From: Rhodococcus jostii NBRC 16295
GTDB lineage: Bacteria; Actinomycetota; Actinomycetes; Mycobacteriales; Mycobacteriaceae
DNA: 64,000 bases
Reading direction: 5' to 3'
NCBI RefSeq assembly: GCF_001894825.1
Contig: NZ_BCWY01000023.1
Span: forward strand, 1-64,000
The notes under the pieces are model-generated. The model was not told the origin of the DNA, did no database searches, and saw only the letters and a list, made by a program, of their open reading frames with translations. This document shows positions 8,930 through 17,872 of the stretch, piece after piece. A program made the position numbers and the translations under genes. The first letter of the stretch is position 1; the number at the start of each line of letters is the position of its first letter.

Positions 8930-10333
8930 ATGGTGGGATCGGTCTCCGAGGACGAATCGGTGGACGCCGCGCGAACGGCGTACGAGCGCATGCGTGCCGC
9001 CCATCTCCACGGGGTGCAGGCAGCTCTCGAGGACCATGTCGAGCGGCTGGATTGGACGCGGGAGCAGATCGATCGGTACCGCGACCAGCGGCTGCGGTCC
9101 TTCCTCACGTACGCCGGCGAACGATCGCCGTTTCACGCGGGCCGATTGCGTGGTCTCGATCCTTCGTCGGCCACGGTTGCCGACCTGGCGCGGTTGCCGA
9201 TGATGACGAAACGCGACACGCAGGACGAGTGGGACGCCATCGTCACGGTTGCCGACCTCGACCGCGAGCACGCCGAAAGCACACTGGCTGAGCAGCAATG
9301 GTTTTCGTACACCCGAGGCGACCAGCAGATCTTCAGCTCCGGCGGATCGAGCGGTGTGCGCGGCGTGTACGTGTGGGATTGGGACTTCTTCGTCTCCGCC
9401 GCCTCCCTGGCCTGGCGGATGCAGGCGCGGGAGGAGCGGCGCGGGTCGTCACGGGGGTCGGGTGCGCGCCTCGCCGTGCTGGCGGCGGGCGGCCCACCGC
9501 ATGCCAGCACACCTCTGTTCGATGTGCCGACCGCGCAGGGGATGAGCACGGTCGTGATCCCCGCGGGCGCACCGTTCGACGAGGTCCTCGCCGCCGTGGC
9601 GGCCGCGCGGCCCACTCACCTCGTCGGTTATGCGACGGTGATCGGGCGCCTCGCCCGCGCGGCGGCGGCAGGCGATCTGCAGATCAGTCCGGTGCGGGTG
9701 AGCACCAACTCCGAACCGCTGCTCGAGGAGGATCGCGAGGCGATTCGCGAGGCGTGGAACATTCCCGTGCACAACCTGTGGGGATCGACCGAGATCGGGG
9801 TGCAGGCGGTGGGTTGCGGTCACGGTGAGGGACTGCACGTGTGCGAGGACGAGGTGATTCTCGAACGTGTCGACGACGACGGGATGCCGGTGGCTGCCGA
9901 CATGCCTGCCGCCCGCACGCTGGCCACCGGCCTCGCCAACCGCACGTTCCCGTTCATCCGCTACGACCTCGGCGATCAGGTCACGTGGCTACCCGGAAAA
10001 TGCCCGTGCGGAAGTGAATTCGCTCGGCTCGCGGACATCGGCGGGCGGCGCGACGACGATTTCCGCTACCCGGCGTGCACGATCCCCGCGAGCGTCTTCC
10101 GGCACGTCCTCGGTACGGATCCTCGTGTCTCCGAATACCAGGTCAGGCAGACCGTCGACGGTGCGGAGATTCTCGTCGTGGGCACTCCCGACGTGGACCG
10201 GCTGACCGTGTCGGTGATCGCCGCGCTGCGCCGACACGGCCTGAGCGAACCGGAGATCCAGATCCGCGTCGTCGAGCGTCTCCAGCGTCATCAGACCACC
10301 GGGAAGCTGCCGCGGTTCATCCCGTTGCGCTGA
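8930..10333 (+). CDS. PaaK-like adenylate-forming enzyme (phenylacetate-CoA ligase family)
   Basis: This 467-residue protein has the AMP-binding phosphate loop FSSGGSSGVRG, LWGSTEIG, and an FIRYDLGD motif, all as in phenylacetate-CoA ligases (usual length 430-450). A C-terminal lid with TGKLPRF follows. It probably activates an aromatic or aliphatic carboxylate with ATP and CoA. GAGAGGAA precedes ATG 8930. It is 139 bp downstream of the Rieske fusion on the same strand, so it may use the acid derived from the amine. The last 17 bp overlap the convergent TetR gene. Confidence 0.75.
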   Translation: MVGSVSEDESVDAARTAYERMRAAHLHGVQAALEDHVERLDWTREQIDRYRDQRLRSFLTYAGERSPFHAGRLRGLDPSSATVADLARLPMMTKRDTQDEWDAIVTVADLDREHAESTLAEQQWFSYTRGDQQIFSSGGSSGVRGVYVWDWDFFVSAASLAWRMQAREERRGSSRGSGARLAVLAAGGPPHASTPLFDVPTAQGMSTVVIPAGAPFDEVLAAVAAARPTHLVGYATVIGRLARAAAAGDLQISPVRVSTNSEPLLEEDREAIREAWNIPVHNLWGSTEIGVQAVGCGHGEGLHVCEDEVILERVDDDGMPVAADMPAARTLATGLANRTFPFIRYDLGDQVTWLPGKCPCGSEFARLADIGGRRDDDFRYPACTIPASVFRHVLGTDPRVSEYQVRQTVDGAEILVVGTPDVDRLTVSVIAALRRHGLSEPEIQIRVVERLQRHQTTGKLPRFIPLR

Positions 10334-10922
10334 GCCGCTCGAGGGCGGCGCGCGTCGCTGCCTCGACGGTCATCACGATGAACTCGCGTCGCCGGGCGTC
10401 CCGATCGCGACCATCCGGCGACGGTGTCGCGAACAGTTTGTCCGCGGTCTGGAGCGCCACCCATCCGTCGACGAGGGTGATCACGCCGATGAGTAGTTCC
10501 TGAGCTGCGGTCTCGGAGAGTTCGGGTACCGCATCCCGTGCGCTGGCGATCAGTGACCGGGCGTGTGTCCGTCGCGATTCTTCCGCGACGGGGGCGTCGA
10601 GTTCGAGACCTTCCCAGAACAGCAGGCGGGAAAAGGCGGGATGCGCGCGTTGGTGATCGAATCTGCGGCCGGCGTAGTCGGCAATGGCCGAGACCCCGTG
10701 CCCGGACAGTTCGACAGCGGCCAGCGACGTCGCCAGTTCGCGCTCGAGGACGGCGCTGAAGAACGCTTCCTTCTTGCCGAAGTACTGGTAGATACGCTCT
10801 TTGTTGACGCCCGCCTTCTCGGCGATCCGGTCGACGCGCGCACCGGACAGCCCGAACGCACTGAACTCCGTGACTCCCGCCTCGAGCAGAAGCCGCTTGG
10901 TTCGTTCGGTGTCCCACGCCAT
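10317..10922 (-). CDS. TetR-family transcriptional regulator
   Basis: This 201-residue regulator has an N-terminal helix-turn-helix (LSGARVDRIAEKAGVNKERIYQYF, split here by helix boundaries) and the helical C-terminal domain common in this family. It is divergent from the small membrane protein at 11034, and the 111 bp between them carry a large inverted repeat (10939-11012) that is its likely operator. Its 3' end overlaps the CoA ligase gene by 17 bp. Confidence 0.9.
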   Translation of the reverse strand: MAWDTERTKRLLLEAGVTEFSAFGLSGARVDRIAEKAGVNKERIYQYFGKKEAFFSAVLERELATSLAAVELSGHGVSAIADYAGRRFDHQRAHPAFSRLLFWEGLELDAPVAEESRRTHARSLIASARDAVPELSETAAQELLIGVITLVDGWVALQTADKLFATPSPDGRDRDARRREFIVMTVEAATRAALERLSATG

Positions 10923-10938
10923 GGGGCGATCCTAGGAC

Positions 10939-11012
10939 AAACTCCAACTGTTTGGTTGCGAGTGGACGAACCGTCGCTTACGCTGCTAACCGCAACTAAG
11001 TAGTTGGAGTTT
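10939..11012. promoter_or_regulatory. Large inverted repeat with two CAAC-N6-GTTG operators
   Basis: A 22-bp arm at 10939-10960 matches the reverse complement of 10991-11012 at 19 of 22 positions. Each arm contains its own dyad: CAACTGTTTGGTTG (10945-10958) and the better palindrome CAACTAAGTAGTTG (10993-11006). The two lie 48 bp apart. The position between TetR and its divergent neighbour is typical of auto-regulated TetR operators. Confidence 0.7.
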
Positions 11013-11033
11013 CCCGAGGAGGGCTGCCGCAGG

Positions 11034-11387
11034 ATGGAAGGTCTCGCGCTCGCATCTGCCGTGGTCGAGCAACTCGCTCCCACCGCTGCGCGGGGCAGCC
11101 GTCACCAGGCCGGGCGGCATCCGGCGTTCGTTCCGGTCGCCGCCCCGTCCATCCACGTCAGGGTGGCGGTCACCTGGGTATCCATCTTCCCGCTCGTCAC
11201 GCTGGGCATGACCGTGATGGCCTTGCTGGGCCCCACCGCGGCAGCCTGGCCCACCTGGCTGCGTGCGTTGATGCTCACCGGCGTCGTCGTCCCGACCGCG
11301 GTGTATCTCGTGGTGCCGCGGGTGCTGGCCCTGTCCGTCCGGTGGATGACCTGGCGCTTCCGACGGAACAGACCGCCCTACGCATGA
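11034..11387 (+). CDS. Small two-helix membrane protein resembling the membrane tail of ABM-type proteins
   Basis: This 117-residue protein has two hydrophobic spans, [19 protein letters not shown] and [19 protein letters not shown], ending in a basic tail. The TWxxxFPLV and VVPTxVYLVxPR features resemble the membrane-anchored C-terminal part of longer antibiotic-biosynthesis-monooxygenase proteins, here without the barrel domain. GAGGAGGG at 11016-11023 supports ATG 11034 rather than the TTG at 11004. It is divergent from TetR 10317-10922 and ends inside the convergent thiolase gene (10-bp overlap). Function unknown. Confidence 0.65.
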   Translation: MEGLALASAVVEQLAPTAARGSRHQAGRHPAFVPVAAPSIHVRVAVTWVSIFPLVTLGMTVMALLGPTAAAWPTWLRALMLTGVVVPTAVYLVVPRVLALSVRWMTWRFRRNRPPYA

Positions 11388-12565
11388 GGAACCCGGAGGA
11401 TCAGGGCGTCGCCCTGTCCGCCGCCTCCGCAGAGCGCGACGGCGCCGGTGCCGCCGCCGCGGCGCTGCAGTTCGAGCGCAAGGTGCAGGGTGATCCGGGC
11501 GCCGGACATGCCGATGGGGTGGCCGAGGGCGATGGCACCGCCGTTGACGTTGACCCGATCCGGGTCGACGCCGAGCTCCCGGGTGGAGGCGATCCCGACC
11601 GCGGCGAACGCCTCGTTGATCTCGATCAGATCCAGCTCGGTCGGTGAGATACCGGCCGCATCACAGGCTTTCGTGATCGCTCCGGACGGCTGGAGCTGCA
11701 GACCCGAATCGGGTCCGGCGACCATGCCGTGCTCGCCGATCTCCGCCAGCCAGGTCAGCCCCTCGGCCTCCGCGCGTTCCTTACTCATCACGACCACGGC
11801 GGCGGCGCCGTCGTTGATCGTCGACGCGTTTCCCGCGGTGACCGTGCCGTCCTTCCGGAATGCGCCGCGCAGCCGCGCCAGGGTCTCGGGGGTGGTGTCG
11901 GGTCGGATGCCTTCGTCGCGGCGCAGCCAGGTGCTCTCCCCCTTGCGGGCGGGGATCTCGACGGGGACGACCTCGTCGTCGAAGACCCCGCTGTCCCAGG
12001 CCTTCGCGGCCAGCTGGTGCGAGCGGGCGGCGAACGCGTCCTGGTCCTCGCGGGCGATGACGTCCTTGTCGTTGCCGGCCTCGGTGAGCAGTCCCATCGG
12101 CTGATCCGTGAATGCGTCGTGCAACCCGTCGAGGGCCATGTGGTCGACGAGGGTGACGTCGCCGTACTTGAACCCGCCGCGCGAACCGGGCAGCAGATGC
12201 GGGGCCTGGCTCATCGACTCCATGCCGCCGGCGACGATCACGTCGAACGCACCGGACCGGATGAACTGGTCGGCGAGAATGATCGACTCGACCCCGGACA
12301 GGCACACCTTGTTGATGTTCAGCGACGGAACACCCATCGGGATCCCGGCCTTCGCGGCAGCCTGCCGGGCCGGCATCTGCCCGGCACCGGCGGTGAGAAC
12401 CTGTCCCATGATCACGTACTGCACACGGTCGGGGGCGACACCGGCCTTGCCGAGCGCCGCCTCGATGGCGAGGGCGCCGAGGTCGGCGCCGGAGAACCCG
12501 GCAAGTGAGCCCTGCAGGCGGCCGATCGGGGTACGGGCACCGGCGACGATCACGGAGGTGGGCAT
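11378..12565 (-). CDS. Acetyl-CoA C-acetyltransferase (thiolase)
   Basis: This 395-residue enzyme has normal thiolase length with all catalytic residues: Cys88 in [10 protein letters not shown], His349 in [10 protein letters not shown] and Cys379 in ALCGGGGQG. It condenses two acetyl-CoA or cleaves acetoacetyl/3-ketoacyl-CoA in the cytosol. It lies 31 bp downstream of the acyl-CoA dehydrogenase gene on the same strand, forming a short beta-oxidation operon probably controlled by the TetR at 13843. Confidence 0.93.
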   Translation of the reverse strand: MPTSVIVAGARTPIGRLQGSLAGFSGADLGALAIEAALGKAGVAPDRVQYVIMGQVLTAGAGQMPARQAAAKAGIPMGVPSLNINKVCLSGVESIILADQFIRSGAFDVIVAGGMESMSQAPHLLPGSRGGFKYGDVTLVDHMALDGLHDAFTDQPMGLLTEAGNDKDVIAREDQDAFAARSHQLAAKAWDSGVFDDEVVPVEIPARKGESTWLRRDEGIRPDTTPETLARLRGAFRKDGTVTAGNASTINDGAAAVVVMSKERAEAEGLTWLAEIGEHGMVAGPDSGLQLQPSGAITKACDAAGISPTELDLIEINEAFAAVGIASTRELGVDPDRVNVNGGAIALGHPIGMSGARITLHLALELQRRGGGTGAVALCGGGGQGDALILRVPHA

Positions 12566-12596
12566 GCGAGGAAGGCCTTTCTGAGGTGGGGGTGCG

Positions 12597-13739
12597 TCAG
12601 TTCGCGGCGAGGGTGCGGCTGATGACCAGACGCTGAATCTGGTTGGTGCCCTCGAAGATCTGAGTGATCTTCGCTTCCCGCATGTACCGTTCGACGCGGA
12701 AGTCGCGGGTGTAGCCGTAGCCGCCGAGGACCTGGACGGCGTCGGTGGTGACCTTCATGGCGGCGTCGGTGGCGACGAGTTTGGCGACGGACGCGTTGCG
12801 GGAGTACGGCAGGCCGGCGTCGCGGCGACGGGCGGCGTCGATGTAAGTGGCGCGCGCGGAATCGACGGCGGCGGCCATGTCGGCGAGCAGGAACCCGAGG
12901 CCCTGGTGGTCGATGATCTTCTTGCCGAACGCGGTCCGCTCCTGCGCGTAGGCCACCGCCTCGTCGAGCGCGGCTTGCGCAAGGCCGACGGCGACGGCGG
13001 CGATCCCGAGCCGGCCGGAGTCGAGCGCGCTGAAGGCGATCTGCAGACCCTGACCCTCGGCGCCGATCCGCCGTTCCACGGGGACGAACGCGTCGTCGTA
13101 GTGCGCGGACGTGGTCGGCACGGCGTGCAGACCCATCTTCTCCTCGGGCTTGCCGAACGTCAGCCCCTCGGTGTCCTTGGGCACCAGGAAGCAGGAGATG
13201 CCCTTCGACCCCTCACCGGTGCGGGCGAAGAGGTTGTAGAAATCCGCGATGCCGCCGTGGGTGATCCACGCCTTCGCGCCGTTGACCACGTACCCGCCGT
13301 TCATCGCGGCGGCCTTGCATGCCAGCGCAGCGGCGTCGGACCCGGCCTGCGGTTCGGACAGGCTGTAGGCGCCGACGGTGTTGCCGCCGAGCATGTCGGG
13401 GAGCCACTGCTGCTTCTGCTCGTCGGTGCCGAACGCCATCAGCGGGTGGCACGCGAGACTGTGGACGCTGACCGCGACCGCGACGGCGGCCCAGCGGGCG
13501 GCGATCTCCTCGAGCACCTGCAGGTATACCTCGTAGGGCTGTGCGCCGCCGCCCCACTCCTCCGGGTACGGCAGGCTCAGCAGTCCGGCCTCCCCGAGGG
13601 TGGCGAACACTCCCTCGGGGTAGGTCTCGGACTTCTCGTGCTCGTCGACGATCGGCGTCAGGACCTTGTCGGCGACGTCGCGCGTGAGCTGGATCAGGTC
13701 ACGGGCTTCGTCAGTAGGCAGCAAACGATCGACGGCCAC
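12597..13739 (-). CDS. Short-chain-type acyl-CoA dehydrogenase
   Basis: This 380-residue FAD enzyme shows the family signatures [14 protein letters not shown] and [12 protein letters not shown], and [15 protein letters not shown] containing the catalytic-base glutamate (about Glu363). It oxidises acyl-CoA to enoyl-CoA, passing electrons to ETF. I chose GTG 13739, which has GAGGAG 5-6 nt upstream. Longer upstream extensions are Ser/Arg-rich and cross the regulator's operators. It is the first gene of an operon with the thiolase. Confidence 0.93.
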   Translation of the reverse strand: MAVDRLLPTDEARDLIQLTRDVADKVLTPIVDEHEKSETYPEGVFATLGEAGLLSLPYPEEWGGGAQPYEVYLQVLEEIAARWAAVAVAVSVHSLACHPLMAFGTDEQKQQWLPDMLGGNTVGAYSLSEPQAGSDAAALACKAAAMNGGYVVNGAKAWITHGGIADFYNLFARTGEGSKGISCFLVPKDTEGLTFGKPEEKMGLHAVPTTSAHYDDAFVPVERRIGAEGQGLQIAFSALDSGRLGIAAVAVGLAQAALDEAVAYAQERTAFGKKIIDHQGLGFLLADMAAAVDSARATYIDAARRRDAGLPYSRNASVAKLVATDAAMKVTTDAVQVLGGYGYTRDFRVERYMREAKITQIFEGTNQIQRLVISRTLAAN

Positions 13740-13769
13740 GGTTTCTCCTCGAAGAAGGGCTACGGAAAA

Positions 13770-13836
13770 CAGTACTGGATTACGCCCCAGGGTACTGATT
13801 GCGGAATAGTACTGCAAGGCGTCGCCCAGTACTATT
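13770..13836. promoter_or_regulatory. Cluster of four GTACT half-sites forming two dyads
   Basis: AATAGTACTG (13805-13814) and CAGTACTATT (13827-13836) are perfect 10-bp inverted arms. A second, looser pair is CAGTACTGG (13770-13778) with CCAGGGTACTG (13787-13797). The right-hand dyad ends 6 bp before the ATG of the TetR gene, so binding would overlap transcription or translation initiation. Likely an auto-repression operator shared with the divergent acyl-CoA dehydrogenase. Confidence 0.7.
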
Positions 13837-13842
13837 TCTGTC

Positions 13843-14427
13843 ATGGAGCAGCCCACCCGAACCGGTTTCGCCACCCGACGGCGCACCCAGCTCTTCGACG
13901 CCCTCGTCGACCTCTTCCTGGTCGAGGGGTTCGCGCACCTGACTCTCGACGAGATCGCGAACCGGCTGCGCTGCTCGAAGTCGACGCTGTACACCCTCGC
14001 CGGCAGCAAAGAGCAGCTCGTCCGGGCCGCCACCGTGCACTTCTTCCGCCGCGCGACCGAGGACGTCGAGTCGCACATCGAGCCGATCTCCGGGGCTCGC
14101 GAGCGGATCACCGCATACCTGTCGGCCGTCGGCAACGCGCTCGCGGCTGCGTCCGACCAGTTCATGGCAGACCTCGACGCCTTCCCGCCGGCGCGGGAGG
14201 TCTACGAACGGAACACACAGTTCGCGGCCGGTCGAGTCCAGGAGTTGATCACCGAAGGCGTCGCCGCCGGTGACTTCCGCGACGTGCACGCCGCGTTCGC
14301 CGCCGACCTCGCCGCCACCATGATGGTCCGCATCCAGCAGCGCGGGGTCCGCGACAGCACCGGGCTCGACGACGCACACGCCTACGCCGAACTCGCCGCC
14401 ATCCTCACCGGCGGCATCAGCGCCTGA
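13843..14427 (+). CDS. TetR-family transcriptional regulator
   Basis: This 194-residue regulator has the TetR helix-turn-helix LTLDEIANRLRCSKSTLYTL and a helical effector domain. It is divergent from the acyl-CoA dehydrogenase/thiolase operon, with four GTACT half-sites in between, so it probably senses an acyl-CoA or fatty acid. No Shine-Dalgarno is visible in the few bases between the operator and ATG 13843, so the transcript may be leaderless. Confidence 0.9.
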   Translation: MEQPTRTGFATRRRTQLFDALVDLFLVEGFAHLTLDEIANRLRCSKSTLYTLAGSKEQLVRAATVHFFRRATEDVESHIEPISGARERITAYLSAVGNALAAASDQFMADLDAFPPAREVYERNTQFAAGRVQELITEGVAAGDFRDVHAAFAADLAATMMVRIQQRGVRDSTGLDDAHAYAELAAILTGGISA

Positions 14428-14433
14428 GCCGCA

Positions 14434-16302
14434 TCACCGCGTTCGTGTACCGAGAAGTTCCGCGGTTCTCCGCAACCGCATCAGCACCTGCAGATCGAGG
14501 GATGTGTCGGGGTCGCGCCACGCCGGGCCGAGGAGGGTATCGATCGAATCGAGGCGTTGGTAGAGGGTGTTGACGTGTATGCCGAGGCTCGACGCGGTCG
14601 CCGAATGGCGCCGGCCGTGCGCGAGATACTCCGACAGTGTCTCCATCAGTGACACACCGCGTGTGGACTGCTCCGCCATCAATGGACCCAGTTGGGCCTC
14701 GGTCAGCTCGTCGAGGTGCTCCCGTGCCATGTGACTCAGCAGGATTCGGTAGATGCCCAGACCCCGGGCGGACGAGACCTCCCCCGCCCGGCCGAGCGTG
14801 TCGAGCACGTCGACGGTCTGCTGAGCCTCGACGTAGGCGTGCGCGAGAGCCTGCGCACCGCGAGCGGGTTCGGCGATACCGATCGTCGCGTCGAGCCGCC
14901 CGGAAGTGAACACCGCCTGGACGGAGGCGGAATCCTTGGCGGGCACGACGGCGAGTGCTCGGGAACCATGCTCCGCTGCAACGGTTCCCGGAGGGAAGGG
15001 CAAGGTCCCGAGAGCCGCACGGATCGTGTCCTGACCCGTGGCGACCGCGACGGCGATGCAGTACGTCGTGTCCGGGTTCAGTCCGGCCAATCTCAGTTGT
15101 CGACGCTCGTCCTGGGCGGTGGCGGCGGGGTGTGTCAGCAGGTCGACGAGAAACGCGTCCCGCGCGCGACGCGTCGCCTCGCCCGCGGCACGCTCCCCGG
15201 CGAGCGACAGCGCGATCGCGGGTGCCGCCCGTTCGAGCAGGAGACGGGTGGTCGGCTCCTCTGTTCCGACCGACAGGAGTGCGCCGAGCATCTCGCCGGC
15301 CGCCGCGACGCGCTGCGCGACCACCCCGCCGCGTTCGGCGTGATCGTTTCCGCCCACGCGCAACTCGCGGACCGCCGCCGACACAGTGTCGGAGTGCGGC
15401 AGCAGTTCCGCGGGCAGCGCGGATTCGTCCATCACGAAATATGCCGGTTGCCGGGAGAGTTGCGCGACCTCCTGCACCAGACGCTGCACCCCCGCCCCGA
15501 GTAGCACCACCTGCGTCAGGGTCCGATCCCACTGCAGTATCTGTTCGAGCTCGATGGTGCGCTGCGATAATTCGGCGTTCACCGATTCGAGCCGTGCGAC
15601 GGTGTCCCGCTCACGCTCCAGCGAGCGAACGTTCTCGATCGCGATCGCCGCGTGCGCTGCCAGCGCCGACAGCAGTGCGATCTCGGATTCGGTGAAGGCC
15701 CGCTCCTGGCGCTTACACGCGAACAGTGCACCGATAACGCGATCGGCCACCCGCAAAGGCACCCCCAGTAGGCCCCGCATGTTTTCGGACCGGGCCGCGC
15801 TGTCGGCTCCGGTGATGTGCCGGAAGGCCGGCTCGCTCTGGTAGTCGGGCGTCCACTCCGGTGCGGATCTGCGGACGATCAGGCCGACGAGTCCTTCGTC
15901 CAGTGACAGTCGGATTCCGACGAGATTCGGGGTCAATGCCCCGCTGGTGACCTCGATGACGAATTCCTCGTCGTAGACCGACCCCATGTAGGCGAGATCC
16001 ACACCGAGCAGCCGCCGGGCCTGATCGACCACTTCCTGCAGCAACACTCGGCCGTACCGAACAGTCGTCAGCCGGACGGCGATGTCGTTCAGCGCCGCGA
16101 GCTCATTGCTGCGCTGCCGGCGCTGGTCGAGCTGCGCCCGGAGGCGGAGTGCGGCGTTGGCTTCGCGCTCCACCGCGGCCCTGTCGGACGGGCCGGATTC
16201 CTCGATCAACGTGCGCCGGAGGGTATCGAGTTCGTCGAGGGGTGCGTCGTCGAGCAGCAGTTCCATCCAGCCGCGATCGGCAGTACTCACTGGTGTCTCC
16301 AT
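14434..16302 (-). CDS. GAF-domain PucR/CdaR-type transcriptional regulator
   Basis: This 622-residue protein has an N-terminal helical region, a GAF sensor domain (about 80-225, including GLLGVPLRVADRVIGALFAC), a connecting helix and a GGDEF-like central part. The C-terminal PucR helix-turn-helix is HSATASSLGIHVNTLYQRL. Such proteins activate catabolic genes in response to small organic acids or aromatics. It is divergent from the GlcD-type oxidase and carrier at 16408-19228, which are its likely targets. Its end abuts the TetR gene at 14427 (convergent, 6 bp gap). Confidence 0.88.
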   Translation of the reverse strand: METPVSTADRGWMELLLDDAPLDELDTLRRTLIEESGPSDRAAVEREANAALRLRAQLDQRRQRSNELAALNDIAVRLTTVRYGRVLLQEVVDQARRLLGVDLAYMGSVYDEEFVIEVTSGALTPNLVGIRLSLDEGLVGLIVRRSAPEWTPDYQSEPAFRHITGADSAARSENMRGLLGVPLRVADRVIGALFACKRQERAFTESEIALLSALAAHAAIAIENVRSLERERDTVARLESVNAELSQRTIELEQILQWDRTLTQVVLLGAGVQRLVQEVAQLSRQPAYFVMDESALPAELLPHSDTVSAAVRELRVGGNDHAERGGVVAQRVAAAGEMLGALLSVGTEEPTTRLLLERAAPAIALSLAGERAAGEATRRARDAFLVDLLTHPAATAQDERRQLRLAGLNPDTTYCIAVAVATGQDTIRAALGTLPFPPGTVAAEHGSRALAVVPAKDSASVQAVFTSGRLDATIGIAEPARGAQALAHAYVEAQQTVDVLDTLGRAGEVSSARGLGIYRILLSHMAREHLDELTEAQLGPLMAEQSTRGVSLMETLSEYLAHGRRHSATASSLGIHVNTLYQRLDSIDTLLGPAWRDPDTSLDLQVLMRLRRTAELLGTRTR

Positions 16303-16321
16303 CCATACATCCCCGGATCAG

Positions 16322-16336
16322 GTAGATGAAATCTAC
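16322..16336. promoter_or_regulatory. Perfect 6-bp-arm dyad GTAGAT-GAA-ATCTAC
   Basis: The dyad lies in the 105 bp between the divergent PucR-type regulator and the GlcD-type gene, 86 bp upstream of ATG 16408. It is a plausible activator binding site. Confidence 0.55.
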
Positions 16337-16407
16337 ATTGGCCGAGACCCAGATCACAGCTATGTTCGAGACATCACCTTCTCGCCTGCAAAGGACTGGT
16401 TCTCGCC

Positions 16408-17775
16408 ATGTTGATCGATGCACTGTTGGCATCCCTTCCGGCGGATCGCGTCGTCCGCGACCCCGACGTCGTCGCGAAGTACCAGCACGACGAAGCCGAG
16501 TGGGCGCCGTACTCCGCCCCGCTCGCCGTCGTCAGACCGCGAACGGCGGAGGAAGTCCAGGCCGTCGTGCGAGCCTGCCTCGACCACGACACCGCCGTCG
16601 TGACCCGTGGTGCCGGCACGGGCCTGTCCGGCGGAGCGAACGCCACCGACGGCTGCGTCGTCCTCGCGCTCGAGGGTATGAACGCGATCAAGGACATCGA
16701 TCAACTCGAGCGGTACGCCGTCGTCGAGCCCGGCGTGGTGAACGACCATCTCCGCGCCGCGTGCGCCGAACACGGACTCTGGTATCCGCCGGATCCGGCC
16801 AGTTCGCCGTGGTCCACGATCGGCGGGAACGTCGCCACCAACGCAGGCGGGCTGTGCTGCGTCAAGTACGGCGTCACCCGCGACTACGTTCTCGGCATGC
16901 AGATCGTCACGGGCACCGGCGAACTCGTGCGCCTCGGCCGCAAGACCGCCAAGGGGGTGGCCGGCTACGATCTGGCGGGTCTCATTGTCGGTTCCGAGGG
17001 AACGCTCGGCGTCATCACCGAGATCACCGTCAAGTTGCGCCCGCTCCAGGACCCGCAACGCACCGTGGCCGGCTACTTCGACTCCATCGTCGACGCGGGC
17101 CGGGCCGTCAGTGCCGTGGCCGCGGCGGGACTCACCCCGTCGGCGCTGGAGTTGGTGGACAAGCAGTGCCTCATCGCCGTCGACGCGTGGAAGAAGATGG
17201 GCTTGTCGGTGGACGCGAACGTCGTTCTCCTCGGCCGCGTCGACACCGCGGGCGTCGTCGGCGATCAGGAAGCGGAGAAGATGCTGTCCTGCTTCGACGA
17301 AGCCGGAGCCACGTGGTCTGCCGTCTCCACCGACCAGGAGGAGGCGGACGCGTTGTTCGCGGCGCGTCGTCTGGCCTATCCGGCAATGGAACGGCTCGGA
17401 CCGGTGCTCACCGAAGACGTGTGCGTGCCGAAACGGGCTGTCCCCGAGATGCTTGCGCGCATCGAACAGATCGGCATCGCCCACGAGACCACCATCGCCA
17501 ACATCGCACACGCCGGCGACGGGAACCTGCACCCACTGCTCATCACACCCCGCGACGACGAGGCCGCCCGTGCCCGGGCGCAGGCCGCCTTCGCGGACAT
17601 CATCGACGCGGCACTGGAACTCGGCGGCACGGTCACCGGCGAACACGGTGTCGGTCTCCTGAAGATGGACGGCCTCGCCCAGGAACTCGATCCGGTGGTG
17701 CTGGACATACATCGATCGGTGAAGAACGCCCTCGATCCGCGCGGAATCATGAACCCCGGGAAGATCTTCTCGTAA
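16408..17775 (+). CDS. FAD-linked 2-hydroxyacid oxidase/dehydrogenase (GlcD family)
   Basis: This 455-residue enzyme has the VAO-type FAD-binding fold (TRGAGTGLSGGANA, SSPWSTIGGNVATNAGG) and the C-terminal HAGDGNLHP metal/substrate motif of GlcD, D-lactate and D-2-hydroxyglutarate dehydrogenases. It oxidises a D-2-hydroxyacid such as glycolate or D-lactate to the 2-oxoacid. GlcE and GlcF partners are absent, so it is probably a stand-alone dehydrogenase. The neighbouring MFS gene on the same strand likely imports the substrate. Confidence 0.85.
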   Translation: MLIDALLASLPADRVVRDPDVVAKYQHDEAEWAPYSAPLAVVRPRTAEEVQAVVRACLDHDTAVVTRGAGTGLSGGANATDGCVVLALEGMNAIKDIDQLERYAVVEPGVVNDHLRAACAEHGLWYPPDPASSPWSTIGGNVATNAGGLCCVKYGVTRDYVLGMQIVTGTGELVRLGRKTAKGVAGYDLAGLIVGSEGTLGVITEITVKLRPLQDPQRTVAGYFDSIVDAGRAVSAVAAAGLTPSALELVDKQCLIAVDAWKKMGLSVDANVVLLGRVDTAGVVGDQEAEKMLSCFDEAGATWSAVSTDQEEADALFAARRLAYPAMERLGPVLTEDVCVPKRAVPEMLARIEQIGIAHETTIANIAHAGDGNLHPLLITPRDDEAARARAQAAFADIIDAALELGGTVTGEHGVGLLKMDGLAQELDPVVLDIHRSVKNALDPRGIMNPGKIFS

Positions 17776-17872
17776 TTCCAACTCAGCGTGAACGCCTGTC
17801 GCGCACGGACTTCGGCCCGAGCATGGCACGGCGGTCCGAACCGTGCCAAATTATCGGAAAGTCGAGACACTC

